The translations under genes and the position numbers were made by a program. A stretch of DNA of 64,000 nt from Pseudomonadales bacterium (GTDB taxonomy: Bacteria; Pseudomonadota; Gammaproteobacteria; Pseudomonadales; UBA7434): NCBI GenBank assembly GCA_028223755.1, contig JAOIUY010000003.1, positions 118,786 to 182,785 on the forward strand. Direction: 5' to 3'. A model generated the notes under the pieces. The model had not been told where the DNA came from and made no database searches. It saw only the letters and a program-made list of their open reading frames with translations. This document shows, piece after piece, positions 49,097-58,504 of this stretch (position 1 is the first letter of the stretch; each line of letters begins with the position of its first letter).

Positions 49097-49130
49097 ATAA
49101 TAGGAGACAAATATGACAATTATGTGAAAT
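49097..49130 (-). promoter_or_regulatory. PhoB box and -10 before pstS
   Basis: On the minus strand ATTTCAC-ATAA-TTGTCAT (49130-49113) is two PhoB half-sites 11 bases apart. Ten bases later comes TATTAT (49102-49097), a good -10. The transcript would have a leader of about 100 bases before the pstS ATG. Confidence 0.85.
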
Positions 49131-49188
49131 AAACCAGAACGGCAAAAAATATTAGCAAAATAAAGAAAACAAATTAATAATCAATAAC

Positions 49189-50532
49189 TTATAGCTTTTC
49201 TTCTGAGGGAGTTGAAAGGCGTGAGAGCGGGAATACACAAGAGAATTGACTCCCCTCACCCACCACACTGGCAATATCCAGCTCGGCATCATGACGAGCC
49301 AAAATATGTTTAACAATGGCCAAGCCAAGACCGGTACCGCCTGTAGCTGTAGTTCTACTAGAATCAGCCCGATAAAAACGCTCGGTAAGCCTAGGCAAGT
49401 GAAGAGAATCTATACCGTCGCCATTATCAACCACACGGACAATTAACTTATTATGCCGAGGAAAGCACTGCACCTGAATATGGCCGTCTTCTGCGGTGTA
49501 CTTAACCGCGTTTTGAACCAAGTTACCAAAGGCACTTCGCAGCTCTAAATAACTACCCATTATCTGCAAAGGCTCTGCCAGACCCGTACCAAGCGCTATA
49601 AATTTATCCATCGCAATATCAATATCCACGATTTTATTGGGCGCAGACAGCTGAGCATCACTGACTACACTCGCTAAAATAGCTTTGAGGTCAATAACTT
49701 CAATTTCATCGTCTTTAGCCGGTAAAGCCTCAAGGCGAGACAACCAAATAAGGTCTTCGACCATTGAATCCATACGGTGCGATTGCTCTAACATTTGAGC
49801 AATAGCGCGAGACCAAACAGGCGTTAAATCCTCGCCATGATCACGCAGCGTCTCTAGGTAACCAGTAATTACCGTTAATGGTGTGCGCAGCTCATGAGAC
49901 ACGTTAGCCACAAAATCGCGACGCATACTTTCTAACTTAAAAACCTCGGTAACGTTTCGAGCAAAAATAAGAGTATAGTTTTGTCTAAATGTCGTTGCCT
50001 GTAACTCTAAACGTATATCTATAGCGAGTGGCGAAACAATTTCTAGCGGTTTATCGAATTGACGCGCCTCTAGATAACTAATCGCTTCGGGAGATCGAAT
50101 AAGATTATTGAATAACTGCGACTTGTCCCGCGTAATATCTATTCCTAATAAGTTAGCAGACGCTAAGTTACACCAATCGATAGCACCACGGGCATCCACT
50201 ACCACTACTGCACTTTCAAGGGCTTGAAACGATTCTTTAAAGTATTCTACATCCGATTTTAGCTGCGCTTTATCTCGGCGTAATTGGCTAAGCAAGCGAA
50301 GCACCTGATCCATAATGGTTGACCAGAATAAATCAGTGAAGGGTTTTTCGGCCGAGCCACCTTTAGCTAACCACTCATCTAAGCGGCGATAATAATAGAG
50401 ATGGCTTAATATATAAATTGCTAATGCGGTAGAAAGACCGAGCCAGATATTATCCCACTGGTAACCGACCAGTAGTCCGATAAAAGACATCAGTATAATT
50501 TTGCCAAGCTCAGATCTAAAAAGAGATTTCAT
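49189..50532 (-). CDS. phoR: Phosphate sensor histidine kinase PhoR
   Basis: A 447-residue kinase. Two short membrane segments (about 11-45) anchor it without a large periplasmic sensor, as in E. coli PhoR. A PAS domain follows (about 100-200, AVVVVDARGAIDWCNLASAN). The dimerisation domain has the phosphorylated His213 in NVSHELRTPLT; ATP-binding boxes are NLVQNAVKY, DNGDGI and GTGLGLAIVKHIL. It phosphorylates PhoB and is expected to sense Pst activity through PhoU. Confidence 0.95.
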   Translation of the reverse strand: MKSLFRSELGKIILMSFIGLLVGYQWDNIWLGLSTALAIYILSHLYYYRRLDEWLAKGGSAEKPFTDLFWSTIMDQVLRLLSQLRRDKAQLKSDVEYFKESFQALESAVVVVDARGAIDWCNLASANLLGIDITRDKSQLFNNLIRSPEAISYLEARQFDKPLEIVSPLAIDIRLELQATTFRQNYTLIFARNVTEVFKLESMRRDFVANVSHELRTPLTVITGYLETLRDHGEDLTPVWSRAIAQMLEQSHRMDSMVEDLIWLSRLEALPAKDDEIEVIDLKAILASVVSDAQLSAPNKIVDIDIAMDKFIALGTGLAEPLQIMGSYLELRSAFGNLVQNAVKYTAEDGHIQVQCFPRHNKLIVRVVDNGDGIDSLHLPRLTERFYRADSSRTTATGGTGLGLAIVKHILARHDAELDIASVVGEGSQFSCVFPLSRLSTPSEEKL

Positions 50533-50577
50533 ACGCTGGCTAAAATAAAGAAGAAGTTACAGGTCATTAAACATTAA

Positions 50578-50600
50578 CCGTCTTAGAAAATAAAAGACGG
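50578..50600 (-). terminator. Hairpin between phoB and phoR
   Basis: Perfect seven-base arms CCGTCTT / AAGACGG around a nine-base loop, 26 bases after the phoB stop on the minus strand. The sequence after it on that strand is not a clean T-tract, so it is more likely an attenuator or RNA stability element than a full terminator. Confidence 0.5.
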
Positions 50601-50626
50601 TGCAGGTTTAATACTGCCGCGTCATA

Positions 50627-51340
50627 TTAGGTGGCTAGTGTAGCCGAAAAACGGTACCCAGTACCACGGACAGTTTGAATATAATCACCGAGATCCGAGC
50701 CTTTAGTATCGAATGATGTTAACGCTTTTCGCAGACGGCGGATATGCACATCAACAGTGCGTTCTTCGATATAGACATTGCTGCCCCATACCTGATCAAG
50801 CAGCTGCCCTCGAGTAAAAGCGCGCTCTTGATGACTCATAAAAAACTTCAATAACTTAAACTCTGTTGGCCCAATATTCACCGGTTTCTCATGGACATAG
50901 ACACGATGACCAACGGGATCAAGGCTTAACCCTTCAACAGTAATAAGGTCTTTATTGCCCATGCCCTCAGAACGTCTTAGCACCGACTTGATGCGTGAAG
51001 TCAGCTCACGCGCACTAAAAGGTTTAGTTATATAGTCATCTGCGCCAGCATCTAAAGCTTGTACAGTATTTTGCTCATCGGCCTTAGCCGTTAAAAGGAT
51101 AACAGGGATTTCTTGGGTGCCTTGTTCACGACGAAGGCGACGCAACAAGTCAATTCCACTGACTTCTGGCATCATCCAGTCAAGTAGAACAAGGTCAGGA
51201 CGCTCATCAACAATTAAAGGCATTGCCTCAATGGCTGAGGCCGCTTCGATACACTCAAAACCAATAAGTTCGAGTGCAACTTTAATCATGTCCCTTATAG
51301 AGGGTTCGTCATCAACAATAAGTATTTTATGTGCAATCAT
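50627..51340 (-). CDS. phoB: Phosphate response regulator PhoB
   Basis: A 237-residue OmpR-type regulator. The receiver has the acidic pair D10-D11, phosphorylated Asp54 (LVLLDWMMPE) and Lys in DDYITKPFSARE. The C-terminal winged helix has GPTEFKLLKFFM and ERTVDVHIRRLRKAL, the DNA-recognition helix, then TVRGTGYRFS. It activates promoters with Pho boxes, three of which are visible in this window, including its own. Confidence 0.95.
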   Translation of the reverse strand: MIAHKILIVDDEPSIRDMIKVALELIGFECIEAASAIEAMPLIVDERPDLVLLDWMMPEVSGIDLLRRLRREQGTQEIPVILLTAKADEQNTVQALDAGADDYITKPFSARELTSRIKSVLRRSEGMGNKDLITVEGLSLDPVGHRVYVHEKPVNIGPTEFKLLKFFMSHQERAFTRGQLLDQVWGSNVYIEERTVDVHIRRLRKALTSFDTKGSDLGDYIQTVRGTGYRFSATLAT

Positions 51341-51468
51341 TTATTAGGCAATCTTCAACAGTATAAAAAAGACAAGCTTATTAAATTACAGGCTCAGACA
51401 TACAAGAAGACTTATGTAAACGTACGTATACTCATACATATAAACACAAGCCCCTTACACGACAACTA

Positions 51469-51504
51469 CTAGGCTAGCCTAGCAATATGACGTTAATGTG
51501 ACAA
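51469..51504 (-). promoter_or_regulatory. PhoB box and palindrome before phoB
   Basis: On the minus strand TTGTCAC-ATTA-ACGTCAT (51504-51487) is two PhoB half-sites 11 bases apart, suggesting autoregulation. Ten bases later the weak -10-like TAGCCT falls inside a perfect 14-base palindrome CTAGGCTAGCCTAG (51469-51482), which could be an additional operator. The leader to the phoB ATG would be about 125 bases. Confidence 0.7.
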
Positions 51505-51532
51505 GATAAGAATAATGCGTTGATGATGGGAA

Positions 51533-51557
51533 GAAGCCAGGTTTTTAAGCTGGCTTC
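51533..51557 (-). terminator. Hairpin after pyk
   Basis: Perfect eight-base arms GAAGCCAG / CTGGCTTC around a nine-base loop, 20 bases past the pyk stop on the minus strand. No strong T-tract follows (TTCCCATC), so termination efficiency is uncertain. Confidence 0.6.
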
Positions 51558-51577
51558 GAGGTGTTTCTTATAATGAC

Positions 51578-53032
51578 TTAACCTTTAAATTCTAAAATTT
51601 TCAGCGTGTTAGTTGAGCCACCTTTACCGTGCAGGTCACCACAGGTAATAGCCACTCTATCGCCTACTTCTAAAGCGCCGCGCTCTGCAACTAAATCAAT
51701 TGCTTTTGCCCAAAGGTCTGGCTCACCATCCATTACATCGTAATAAATAGGGATAACGCCACGGTAAAGCGCCATTCTTCTACAAGTGGCAACATGAGGA
51801 GAGATAGCAAAGATAGGTAAAATAGAACTTAATCGAGAGGCCAATAAAGGCGTGATACCCGACTCAGTAAGACAAATAATTGCAGTAACACCTGACACAT
51901 GATTCGCCGCATACATGGCCGACATAGCAATGGATTCATCAACTAGATGAAAGGTGCGATCAACACGATAGCTAGACTGACGCATCATAGGATGCTTCTC
52001 AGCACCTAATGCTGTCTCGGCCATTGCCTCTACAACCTTAGCTGGAAAATTACCCGCGGCAGTTTCACCCGATAACATCACCGCATCGGTACCGTCTAGA
52101 ACAGCATTCGCCACATCAAAAACTTCAGCACGTGTTGGTACCGGCTGAGTGATCATTGACTCCATCATTTGAGTCGCTGTAATAACCGGCTTATTCGCCT
52201 GTCGTGATAAACGAATAATACGTTTTTGAATACTAATTAATTGCGCATCACCAATCTCTACGCCCAGATCACCTCGAGCAACCATAACGCCATCAGCTGC
52301 GTTGATAAGCTCTTTAACGGCTTCTTCGGTTTCAACCGCTTCCGCTCGCTCGATCTTAGCAATAATTTTCGATTCACAATTTGCCGCTTTAAGCGCAGTC
52401 TTTACAGGTAATAAATCATCACCGCAGCATGGAAAAGAAACCGCAACATACTCAAGATTAAGGTCAATAATAACCTGTAAATCTTCTAGATCTTTTTCAG
52501 TAATAGCATCAGCTGATAGACCACCGCCTAAGCGATTAATGCCTTTGCGAGACTTAAGCACGCCCGCCTGAATAACTTTACAAGTCACATCCTGGTCTTT
52601 AACCGATTCAACCTGCATGCGAATCAGACCGTCATCTAATAGTAATGTATCACCAGCACCGACACTCTCTGGCAGCGGCTTATAGACCACATAAACCCTG
52701 TCTTTTTCGCTATCAGCAGTATCTTTATCGGTTGTAAGGACGATCACTTGATCTTCGTGAAGAGGTTTTAGCTCGGTCTGTAATTCACCAATTCGAATTT
52801 TCGGGCCCTGTAAATCGCCTAAAATACCAACATGACGATTTCGCTTCTCAGACTCAGCTCTAACCGTAGCGGCGTTTTGACGATGCTGATCATGCGTGCC
52901 ATGAGAAAAGTTTAAGCGAAAAACATTAACGCCATTCTCTAGTAACTGGCCAATAACCTCAGGTGAGCTAGATGCTGGACCTAATGTAGCAACAATTTTC
53001 GTTCTTCTTTTGCGGATATCTTTGGGGGTCAT
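51578..53032 (-). CDS. pyk: Pyruvate kinase
   Basis: A 484-residue glycolytic enzyme converting phosphoenolpyruvate and ADP to pyruvate and ATP. The N-terminus RRTKIVATLGPASSSPEVI, nucleotide/K+ region NFSHGTHDQH, the active-site signature IIAKIERAEAVE and the motif MVARGDLGVEIG are present. The effector-binding C-terminal domain follows from about 350. Length matches PykA/PykF-type enzymes. It lies 177 bases after eda on the same strand, completing the lower part of the Entner-Doudoroff route. Confidence 0.95.
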   Translation of the reverse strand: MTPKDIRKRRTKIVATLGPASSSPEVIGQLLENGVNVFRLNFSHGTHDQHRQNAATVRAESEKRNRHVGILGDLQGPKIRIGELQTELKPLHEDQVIVLTTDKDTADSEKDRVYVVYKPLPESVGAGDTLLLDDGLIRMQVESVKDQDVTCKVIQAGVLKSRKGINRLGGGLSADAITEKDLEDLQVIIDLNLEYVAVSFPCCGDDLLPVKTALKAANCESKIIAKIERAEAVETEEAVKELINAADGVMVARGDLGVEIGDAQLISIQKRIIRLSRQANKPVITATQMMESMITQPVPTRAEVFDVANAVLDGTDAVMLSGETAAGNFPAKVVEAMAETALGAEKHPMMRQSSYRVDRTFHLVDESIAMSAMYAANHVSGVTAIICLTESGITPLLASRLSSILPIFAISPHVATCRRMALYRGVIPIYYDVMDGEPDLWAKAIDLVAERGALEVGDRVAITCGDLHGKGGSTNTLKILEFKG

Positions 53033-53209
53033 AAAATACTTTAAACCTTAGCTAACTTGAAATAAATATAAAAAAAGAAGCATAGCCTGAAACTGCGAGC
53101 AAAATCTGCCTGAAATACAAAAGCGTAACTATTTATAAAAAAAGCTCAACTATTTAAACGATGAGTTAATACAATTCATTGTAATCAGAGATAAAGCCAC
53201 ACAGACAAA

Positions 53210-53845
53210 CTAGCCATAGACTTGTTGCAGGTTAGCGATAACCGTTTCTGGCTGCTCCGCTAACATAGCCTGACTTGGAATAACCCAGCTACCACCCACA
53301 CAACTAACGTTAGGGAGAGCTAGGTAATCTTGATAGTTTTTTACGCTAATGCCGCCCGTTGGACAAAAGGCCATATCGGGAAAAGGTGAACCAAGGCTTT
53401 TCAGCATCGGAATACCACCTGCCGCTTCAGCAGGAAAAAACTTAACCGCTCTAAGTCCAAGATTGCGCGCCAGCATTAACTCACTCGCCGATGCAACACC
53501 TGGGTAGTATGCCAAGTCAAGATCTTGAGCCAGCTGTACTAGCTCTTCAGAGATACCAGGACTGATTGCAAAAGCGGCACCAAGGTCTTTCGCCTGTCGC
53601 AACTGATCAGCCTCAATAACCGTACCTATGCCGATTTCAGCATTAGGCATAAGCTCGATGCATTTTCGCACACTATCCCAAGCGTTAGGCCGTCTAAGCG
53701 TCACCTCAACACTAGGCACACCTGACTCTGTAAATAGTTCGCAACATGCACTTGCATGCCCCTCATCTACGAAATCAGCGACGGGAACAACGGGGCCAAT
53801 AGTGCTTAATAAATGCTTATTTTTCTCTTGAGATTGATCGTGCAT
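53210..53845 (-). CDS. eda: KDPG aldolase Eda
   Basis: A 211-residue aldolase that splits 2-keto-3-deoxy-6-phosphogluconate into pyruvate and glyceraldehyde-3-phosphate. The Schiff-base Lys135 is in RAVKFFPAE; the proton-relay Glu47 is in VEVTLRR; GIGTVI and CPTGGIS form the phosphate site. It is divergent from zwf across a 464-base control region, and acts directly after Edd, encoded in the zwf operon. Confidence 0.95.
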   Translation of the reverse strand: MHDQSQEKNKHLLSTIGPVVPVADFVDEGHASACCELFTESGVPSVEVTLRRPNAWDSVRKCIELMPNAEIGIGTVIEADQLRQAKDLGAAFAISPGISEELVQLAQDLDLAYYPGVASASELMLARNLGLRAVKFFPAEAAGGIPMLKSLGSPFPDMAFCPTGGISVKNYQDYLALPNVSCVGGSWVIPSQAMLAEQPETVIANLQQVYG

Positions 53846-54106
53846 GAATTGAAATTCCTGTTATGAGCGCTTAGATATTTATAAATTAAACTTCCTAGGC
53901 GATGAACAACCTAGAAAAGATATAACCAAATTGGGCAGATCTGGGGCATAAATTAAAGTACTGGATACCACACATCAATGAATGTGACATTATACGGGTG
54001 AAAAGGCTCTAATATAATGTTTATAGTGGGGTTTTTTGTTTAAACTAATGCATCATATTATGTGCTTAACGCATTATAATGGTCGACATAAGATAAAAGA
54101 CCTAAT

Positions 54107-54180
54107 CTTGAAGATAAGCTTGAAGTTAAGCTAGAGATTAAACCAGAAGCTGAAGCTAGAATTTGAAGCTAAGCTTAAGC
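54107..54180. repeat. Degenerate 12-13-base repeats before zwf
   Basis: About six units built on CT(T/A)GAAG(A/T)TAAG follow each other, for example CTTGAAGATAAG (54107), CTTGAAGTTAAG (54119), CTAGAGATTAAA (54131) and CTAGAATTTGAAG (54156). Because the unit length changes from 12 to 13, the reading frame is not kept, so this is noncoding. Origin by replication slippage is likely. Confidence 0.6.
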
Positions 54181-54221
54181 GTTTAAATCTCGATCGAATT
54201 GCTTCTCACTATAAGTATATG

Positions 54222-54237
54222 TAAGCAAAAGCGCTTA
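54222..54237. promoter_or_regulatory. LacI-type operator-like palindrome before zwf
   Basis: TAAGCAAAAGCGCTTA contains the perfect palindrome AAGCGCTT (54229-54236). A central CG pair inside AAGCGCTT is common in LacI-family operators of sugar regulons. It lies 73 bases before the zwf ATG and 20 bases before the TTGACA, a position suited to repression. No LacI-family gene is in the window. No HexR-like palindrome (TGTAAT...ATTACA) is seen. Confidence 0.35.
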
Positions 54238-54309
54238 AAATGACCCATAAAAAATTTTGACACGAAGTGTTACATAACGACCTATTGAAAAACTCCATTG
54301 GATTGCTCT

Positions 54310-55821
54310 ATGACAGCTATAATTAACACCGAATTAAAAACCACCATCGTGATTGTTGGCGGCAACGGCGACCTTGCCCTTCGCAAATTACTACCTGCGT
54401 TATTTGGCCTAGACCAACGCGGCTTAATCGATTCGGTAGGCAAAATTATCGGTACCGGCCGCGCCTCTTTAGATCGAGAGAGCTATATCGCTCTTGTTGA
54501 CGAAAAAAGAAAATTCTTTTCTGGCAATAGTGAAAAAGAAAATGCCGCCATTGATGCTGCTTGGCAAAAATTCATTGATCGTGTCGACTACTGCAAACTA
54601 GAAGCTGACAACTCAGCTCAATATGATGACCTTGCCAATATGATTTGCATTGACGGCAAACGTGCACCAGTCACTTATTACCTCAGCACAGTACCTGCAC
54701 TTTACGGCACCATTTGTGAAAACCTTAAATCTCATGATTTAGCAACCGAAGACGATCAAGTAGTTTTAGAAAAACCGCTTGGCCATAACCTTGAAACCTG
54801 CAATGAGATTCATGCCGCTGTTGCCAAAGTTTTTGATGAATCAAAAACCTTCCGAATCGATCACTACCTCGGCAAAGAAACGGTACAGAATCTTCTAACA
54901 CTTCGTTTCAGTAACGCCCTATTCAATCCGCTTTGGAACAACCGCTATATCGACAATATACAAATCACTGTCGCTGAATCAATCGGTGTTGCAGGTCGAG
55001 CCGCTTTTTATGGCAAGACAGGCGCACTTCGCGACATGGTTCAAAATCATTTATTACAAATACTCAGCATGGTAGCTATGGAGCCACCTTCGAAATTAAA
55101 TGCTGACGCTATCCGTAATGAAAAAGTAAAAGTTCTTGAAGCATTAACACCTATCACCTCGGATACTGTTAGAGACAATGTCGTTCGTGGTCAATACTCT
55201 GAAGGCGCAGTAGACAGTGAAGCAGTCGTTGGCTTCTTGCAAGAAGATGACTACAAAGGAACCAGTAGTAGCAGTAATGAATTCTCTAACACTGAAACTT
55301 TTGTTGCACTCAAAGCCGAAGTTCACAACTGGCGCTGGGCCGGCGTACCTTTTTATCTGCGTACCGGTAAGCGCTTACGTCGTCGCTACTCTGAAATCGT
55401 TATTGAGTTTAAACGTCAGCCCTTCTCTTTGTTTGAAGATGATCCAAATGATTTCGCGAACAAAATGGTTATCACTATTCAGCCGGAAGAAAATATTCGT
55501 CTACACACACTGCATAAAGAACCCGGCCTATCAGGCAAGCTAAAACTACAACCGGTTGCGCTTGATTTAAGCAACGACTCCGAAGACGGCTCGCAAAGCT
55601 ACGATGCCTATGAGCGCTTGCTGCTTGATATCGTTAATGGTGATCAAACACTGTTTATGCGCAGTGATGAAGTTGAAGCCGCATGGCGCTGGACGGATAG
55701 TATTATCAGCAGCTGGACAGACGTTGGCTTAAAAGTAAAACCTTATGCCTCAGGCACTATGGGGCCCACTAAATCACTTGCACTGCCTGAGCGTGACGAC
55801 AGAAGCTGGCACGAATCATGA
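54310..55821 (+). CDS. zwf: Glucose-6-phosphate 1-dehydrogenase Zwf
   Basis: A 503-residue enzyme oxidising glucose-6-phosphate to 6-phosphogluconolactone with NADP+ or NAD+. The Rossmann motif is VGGNGDLALRKLLPALF (GGNGDLA, against the common GASGDLA). The active site RIDHYLGKE is at about 182-190, followed by NRYIDNIQITVAE. ATG 54310 is used; a TTG at 54298 is in frame. Its end overlaps pgl by four bases. Confidence 0.95.
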   Translation: MTAIINTELKTTIVIVGGNGDLALRKLLPALFGLDQRGLIDSVGKIIGTGRASLDRESYIALVDEKRKFFSGNSEKENAAIDAAWQKFIDRVDYCKLEADNSAQYDDLANMICIDGKRAPVTYYLSTVPALYGTICENLKSHDLATEDDQVVLEKPLGHNLETCNEIHAAVAKVFDESKTFRIDHYLGKETVQNLLTLRFSNALFNPLWNNRYIDNIQITVAESIGVAGRAAFYGKTGALRDMVQNHLLQILSMVAMEPPSKLNADAIRNEKVKVLEALTPITSDTVRDNVVRGQYSEGAVDSEAVVGFLQEDDYKGTSSSSNEFSNTETFVALKAEVHNWRWAGVPFYLRTGKRLRRRYSEIVIEFKRQPFSLFEDDPNDFANKMVITIQPEENIRLHTLHKEPGLSGKLKLQPVALDLSNDSEDGSQSYDAYERLLLDIVNGDQTLFMRSDEVEAAWRWTDSIISSWTDVGLKVKPYASGTMGPTKSLALPERDDRSWHES

Positions 55822-56546
55822 GTAGCGTAAATACAGCAAGCCAAGCGATCAGCAAACATGCACGATATAACTTCGACAGTCGTGTTACTTTAGAGACTCA
55901 ATTAGCTGACACCATCGTTTCGCAGCTTACCCACGGCATTGAGCAAGATGGCAAAGCCAGCATTGCAGTATCAGGTGGCTCAACACCAAAGGCTTTATTT
56001 GCTGCACTCAGTCAGGCTGATATTGATTGGTCTAAGGTCGATGTAACCCTTGTCGATGAACGCTGGGTCGATACTGATAGCGATCAAAGTAATGAACGCA
56101 TGCTGCGAGAATGCTTTGCCGTTAATCACGCCGCTAATGCAAATATTATTGGTATGAAATCAGCAGATGCTGAAGTCGCTTATGGGGTTGATAATTACAA
56201 CCACAAGCTAGCAAACTTAATTAAACAACCTTTTGATGTTGTTATTTTAGGTATGGGTGGCGACGGGCATACGGCTTCTTGGTTTCCTGATGCACCTGAA
56301 ATCGACAGCGCGCTTGATCCTAAAGCCAACAGCTTGACCCTCATCACGCTTCCACCCTCTCAACCCATGCCGCGGATCACACTGAGTTACCCTTGTGTTG
56401 CTGCAGCAAAAAATATTTATTTACACATTACTGGAGACGATAAGCGTCAAGTATTAGAAAATGGGTTAGGCACTGCGGATGCTCTCCCGATTCACCGTAC
56501 ACTTTCTCAGCTAGAGCAAGCCGTTGATATCTACTGGGCTGAATAA
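55818..56546 (+). CDS. pgl: 6-phosphogluconolactonase Pgl
   Basis: A 242-residue hydrolase (DevB/SOL family) opening the lactone made by Zwf. Characteristic segments: SIAVSGGSTPKALFAAL, VTLVDERWVDTDSDQSNERM, and the catalytic region LGMGGDGHTASWFPD. The end has the family's NIYLHITGDDKRQVLENGL. ATGA overlap with zwf indicates coupled translation. Confidence 0.94.
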   Translation: MSSVNTASQAISKHARYNFDSRVTLETQLADTIVSQLTHGIEQDGKASIAVSGGSTPKALFAALSQADIDWSKVDVTLVDERWVDTDSDQSNERMLRECFAVNHAANANIIGMKSADAEVAYGVDNYNHKLANLIKQPFDVVILGMGGDGHTASWFPDAPEIDSALDPKANSLTLITLPPSQPMPRITLSYPCVAAAKNIYLHITGDDKRQVLENGLGTADALPIHRTLSQLEQAVDIYWAE

Positions 56547-56650
56547 ATAATCAGCACAGTAGAAACGCTTTATATCGATCAACAAAGTTCAAGATAGCTC
56601 AACAGTATTACCTAATAACGACCAGCTAATAACCTTAAATAGGCCAATGC

Positions 56651-58474
56651 ATGAACCCGATAGTAGAACAAGTTACCCAGCGCATTATTGAGCGCTCAAC
56701 AAAAACTCGCGCAGCATACTTAGCCCGCTGCGAAGAAATGCGAGATAACGGACCACAACGTGGCGCACTCGGTTGTAGTAACCTTGCCCACGGTTTCGCT
56801 GCTTGTAGTAGCGATGATAAAAAAGCCATGCGCTTAGAAAATTCACCCAATATAGGCATCGTTAGTTCTTATAACGATATGCTTTCAGCGCACCAACCGT
56901 TTACCGAATATCCTGAAGTTATCAAAAAAGCGGCTCACCAAATGGGTTGTACCGCACAATTTGCTGGCGGTGTTCCTGCGATGTGTGATGGCGTAACACA
57001 AGGCACGGCCGGCATGGAACTTAGCCTGTTTAGTCGTGATGTTATTGCTACGGCAACAGCCGTGTCACTGAGCCACAATATGTTTGACGCCGTTGTTTGC
57101 TTGGGTGTCTGCGACAAGATTGTACCCGGCCTACTCATTGGCGCATTGAGTTTTGGTCACTTACCGTTGGTTATGGTTCCTGCTGGCCCTATGGCATCAG
57201 GCTTATCAAACAGCGAGAAAGCAAAAGTACGCCAGCAATACGCCAAAGGTGAAGTTGGAGACGATGAGCTTCTTGTTGCTGAATCCGCGGCTTATCACAG
57301 CGCCGGCACATGTACCTTTTATGGCACAGCTAACAGTAACCAAATGCTTATGGAAGTAATGGGCTTGCATGTCCCTGGCTCTGCCTTTGTTCATCCTAGC
57401 GAAGACCTTCGTACTGGTTTAGTTGAAGCAGCTACAGAGCAAGCTTGCAGAATATCTGACCTTGGTAAAAACTACACGCCACTGTGCGAAGTCGTTAACG
57501 AAAAAACTATTGTTAATGCTCTAGTAGGCTTAATGGCTACCGGCGGCTCGACTAACCACACTATTCACTGGGTAGCCATTGCACGTGCTGCCGGTATTAT
57601 TATCAACTGGGATGACTTCTCTGAGCTTTCAGCTGTAACACCTTTATTGACTCGCGTTTACCCTAACGGCAGTGCTGATGTGAATCACTTTCACGAAGCT
57701 GGCGGCAGTGAATTTGTTATTCGCGAATTAATAGATGCTGGTTATTTGCATAACGATGTAACAACCATTTGGGGGCAAGGTCTTAAGCATTTCACGCAGC
57801 GCCCAAGCTGGGAAAATAATAAAGTTGAATGGAATCCAATCAACAAAAACAGTCTTGACCCTGCTGTAGTCGCTACCGCAGAAAAGCCTTTTCAAGCCGA
57901 TGGTGGTATCCGTTTATTAAAAGGTAACTTGGGTCGAAGTGTTATAAAAGTTTCAGCCGTTGCCGAAGATCACCGTTTCATTGAAGCACCGGCTATGATC
58001 TTTAATGATCAACTAGAATTACAGACCGCCTTTGAAAAAGGCTTAATGGAAAAAGATCTAGTAGCTGTCATGCGTTTTCAGGGGCCACAGGCTAACGGTA
58101 TGCCTGAGCTGCATAAAATGACACCTTTTCTTGGCATACTTCAAGACAAGGGTTTCAAGGTAGCGCTAATCACTGATGGCAGAATGTCTGGCGCATCAGG
58201 TAAAGTGCCTTCAGCTATTCATATAACTCCCGAAGCTGTCTGCGGCGGACCAATAGCCAAATTAAAAGATGGCGATATGGTTCGCTTAGATGCCAACACT
58301 GGTGAAGTGTGTGCCTTAGTCGAAGAGAGCGAATGGGAAAGCCGTGAGCTTGCAGCCTATAATCCAAGCGGCTCAGAGTTCGGTACTGGCCGAGAGTTAT
58401 TTGGTTTTATGCGTGGTCAGGTTTGTGGTGCAGAACAAGGTGCTACAGTTTTTCAACATTGGGAAACGGTTTAA
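56651..58474 (+). CDS. edd: 6-phosphogluconate dehydratase Edd
   Basis: A 607-residue Fe-S dehydratase of the IlvD/Edd family, making KDPG from 6-phosphogluconate. Motifs: [36 protein letters not shown] (a cluster-ligand Cys), [13 protein letters not shown] (second ligand region), [17 protein letters not shown] and [17 protein letters not shown]. It lies 104 bases after pgl and 30 before glk. Confidence 0.95.
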   Translation: MNPIVEQVTQRIIERSTKTRAAYLARCEEMRDNGPQRGALGCSNLAHGFAACSSDDKKAMRLENSPNIGIVSSYNDMLSAHQPFTEYPEVIKKAAHQMGCTAQFAGGVPAMCDGVTQGTAGMELSLFSRDVIATATAVSLSHNMFDAVVCLGVCDKIVPGLLIGALSFGHLPLVMVPAGPMASGLSNSEKAKVRQQYAKGEVGDDELLVAESAAYHSAGTCTFYGTANSNQMLMEVMGLHVPGSAFVHPSEDLRTGLVEAATEQACRISDLGKNYTPLCEVVNEKTIVNALVGLMATGGSTNHTIHWVAIARAAGIIINWDDFSELSAVTPLLTRVYPNGSADVNHFHEAGGSEFVIRELIDAGYLHNDVTTIWGQGLKHFTQRPSWENNKVEWNPINKNSLDPAVVATAEKPFQADGGIRLLKGNLGRSVIKVSAVAEDHRFIEAPAMIFNDQLELQTAFEKGLMEKDLVAVMRFQGPQANGMPELHKMTPFLGILQDKGFKVALITDGRMSGASGKVPSAIHITPEAVCGGPIAKLKDGDMVRLDANTGEVCALVEESEWESRELAAYNPSGSEFGTGRELFGFMRGQVCGAEQGATVFQHWETV

Positions 58475-58504
58475 CCACCCTCTTTCAATTCACGGATAAA
58501 CACC

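Larger units (their letters stand above)
53846..54309. promoter_or_regulatory. 464-base eda/zwf divergent control region
   Basis: No gene is present; in particular, hexR, which often precedes zwf in relatives, is missing. For eda, a perfect -10 TATAAT reads on the minus strand at 53994-53989, implying a leader of about 140 bases. For zwf, TTGACA at 54257-54262 is a possible -35, but the -10 is weak (CCTATT, 18-base spacing). The repeats and operator-like site are listed separately. Confidence 0.55.
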
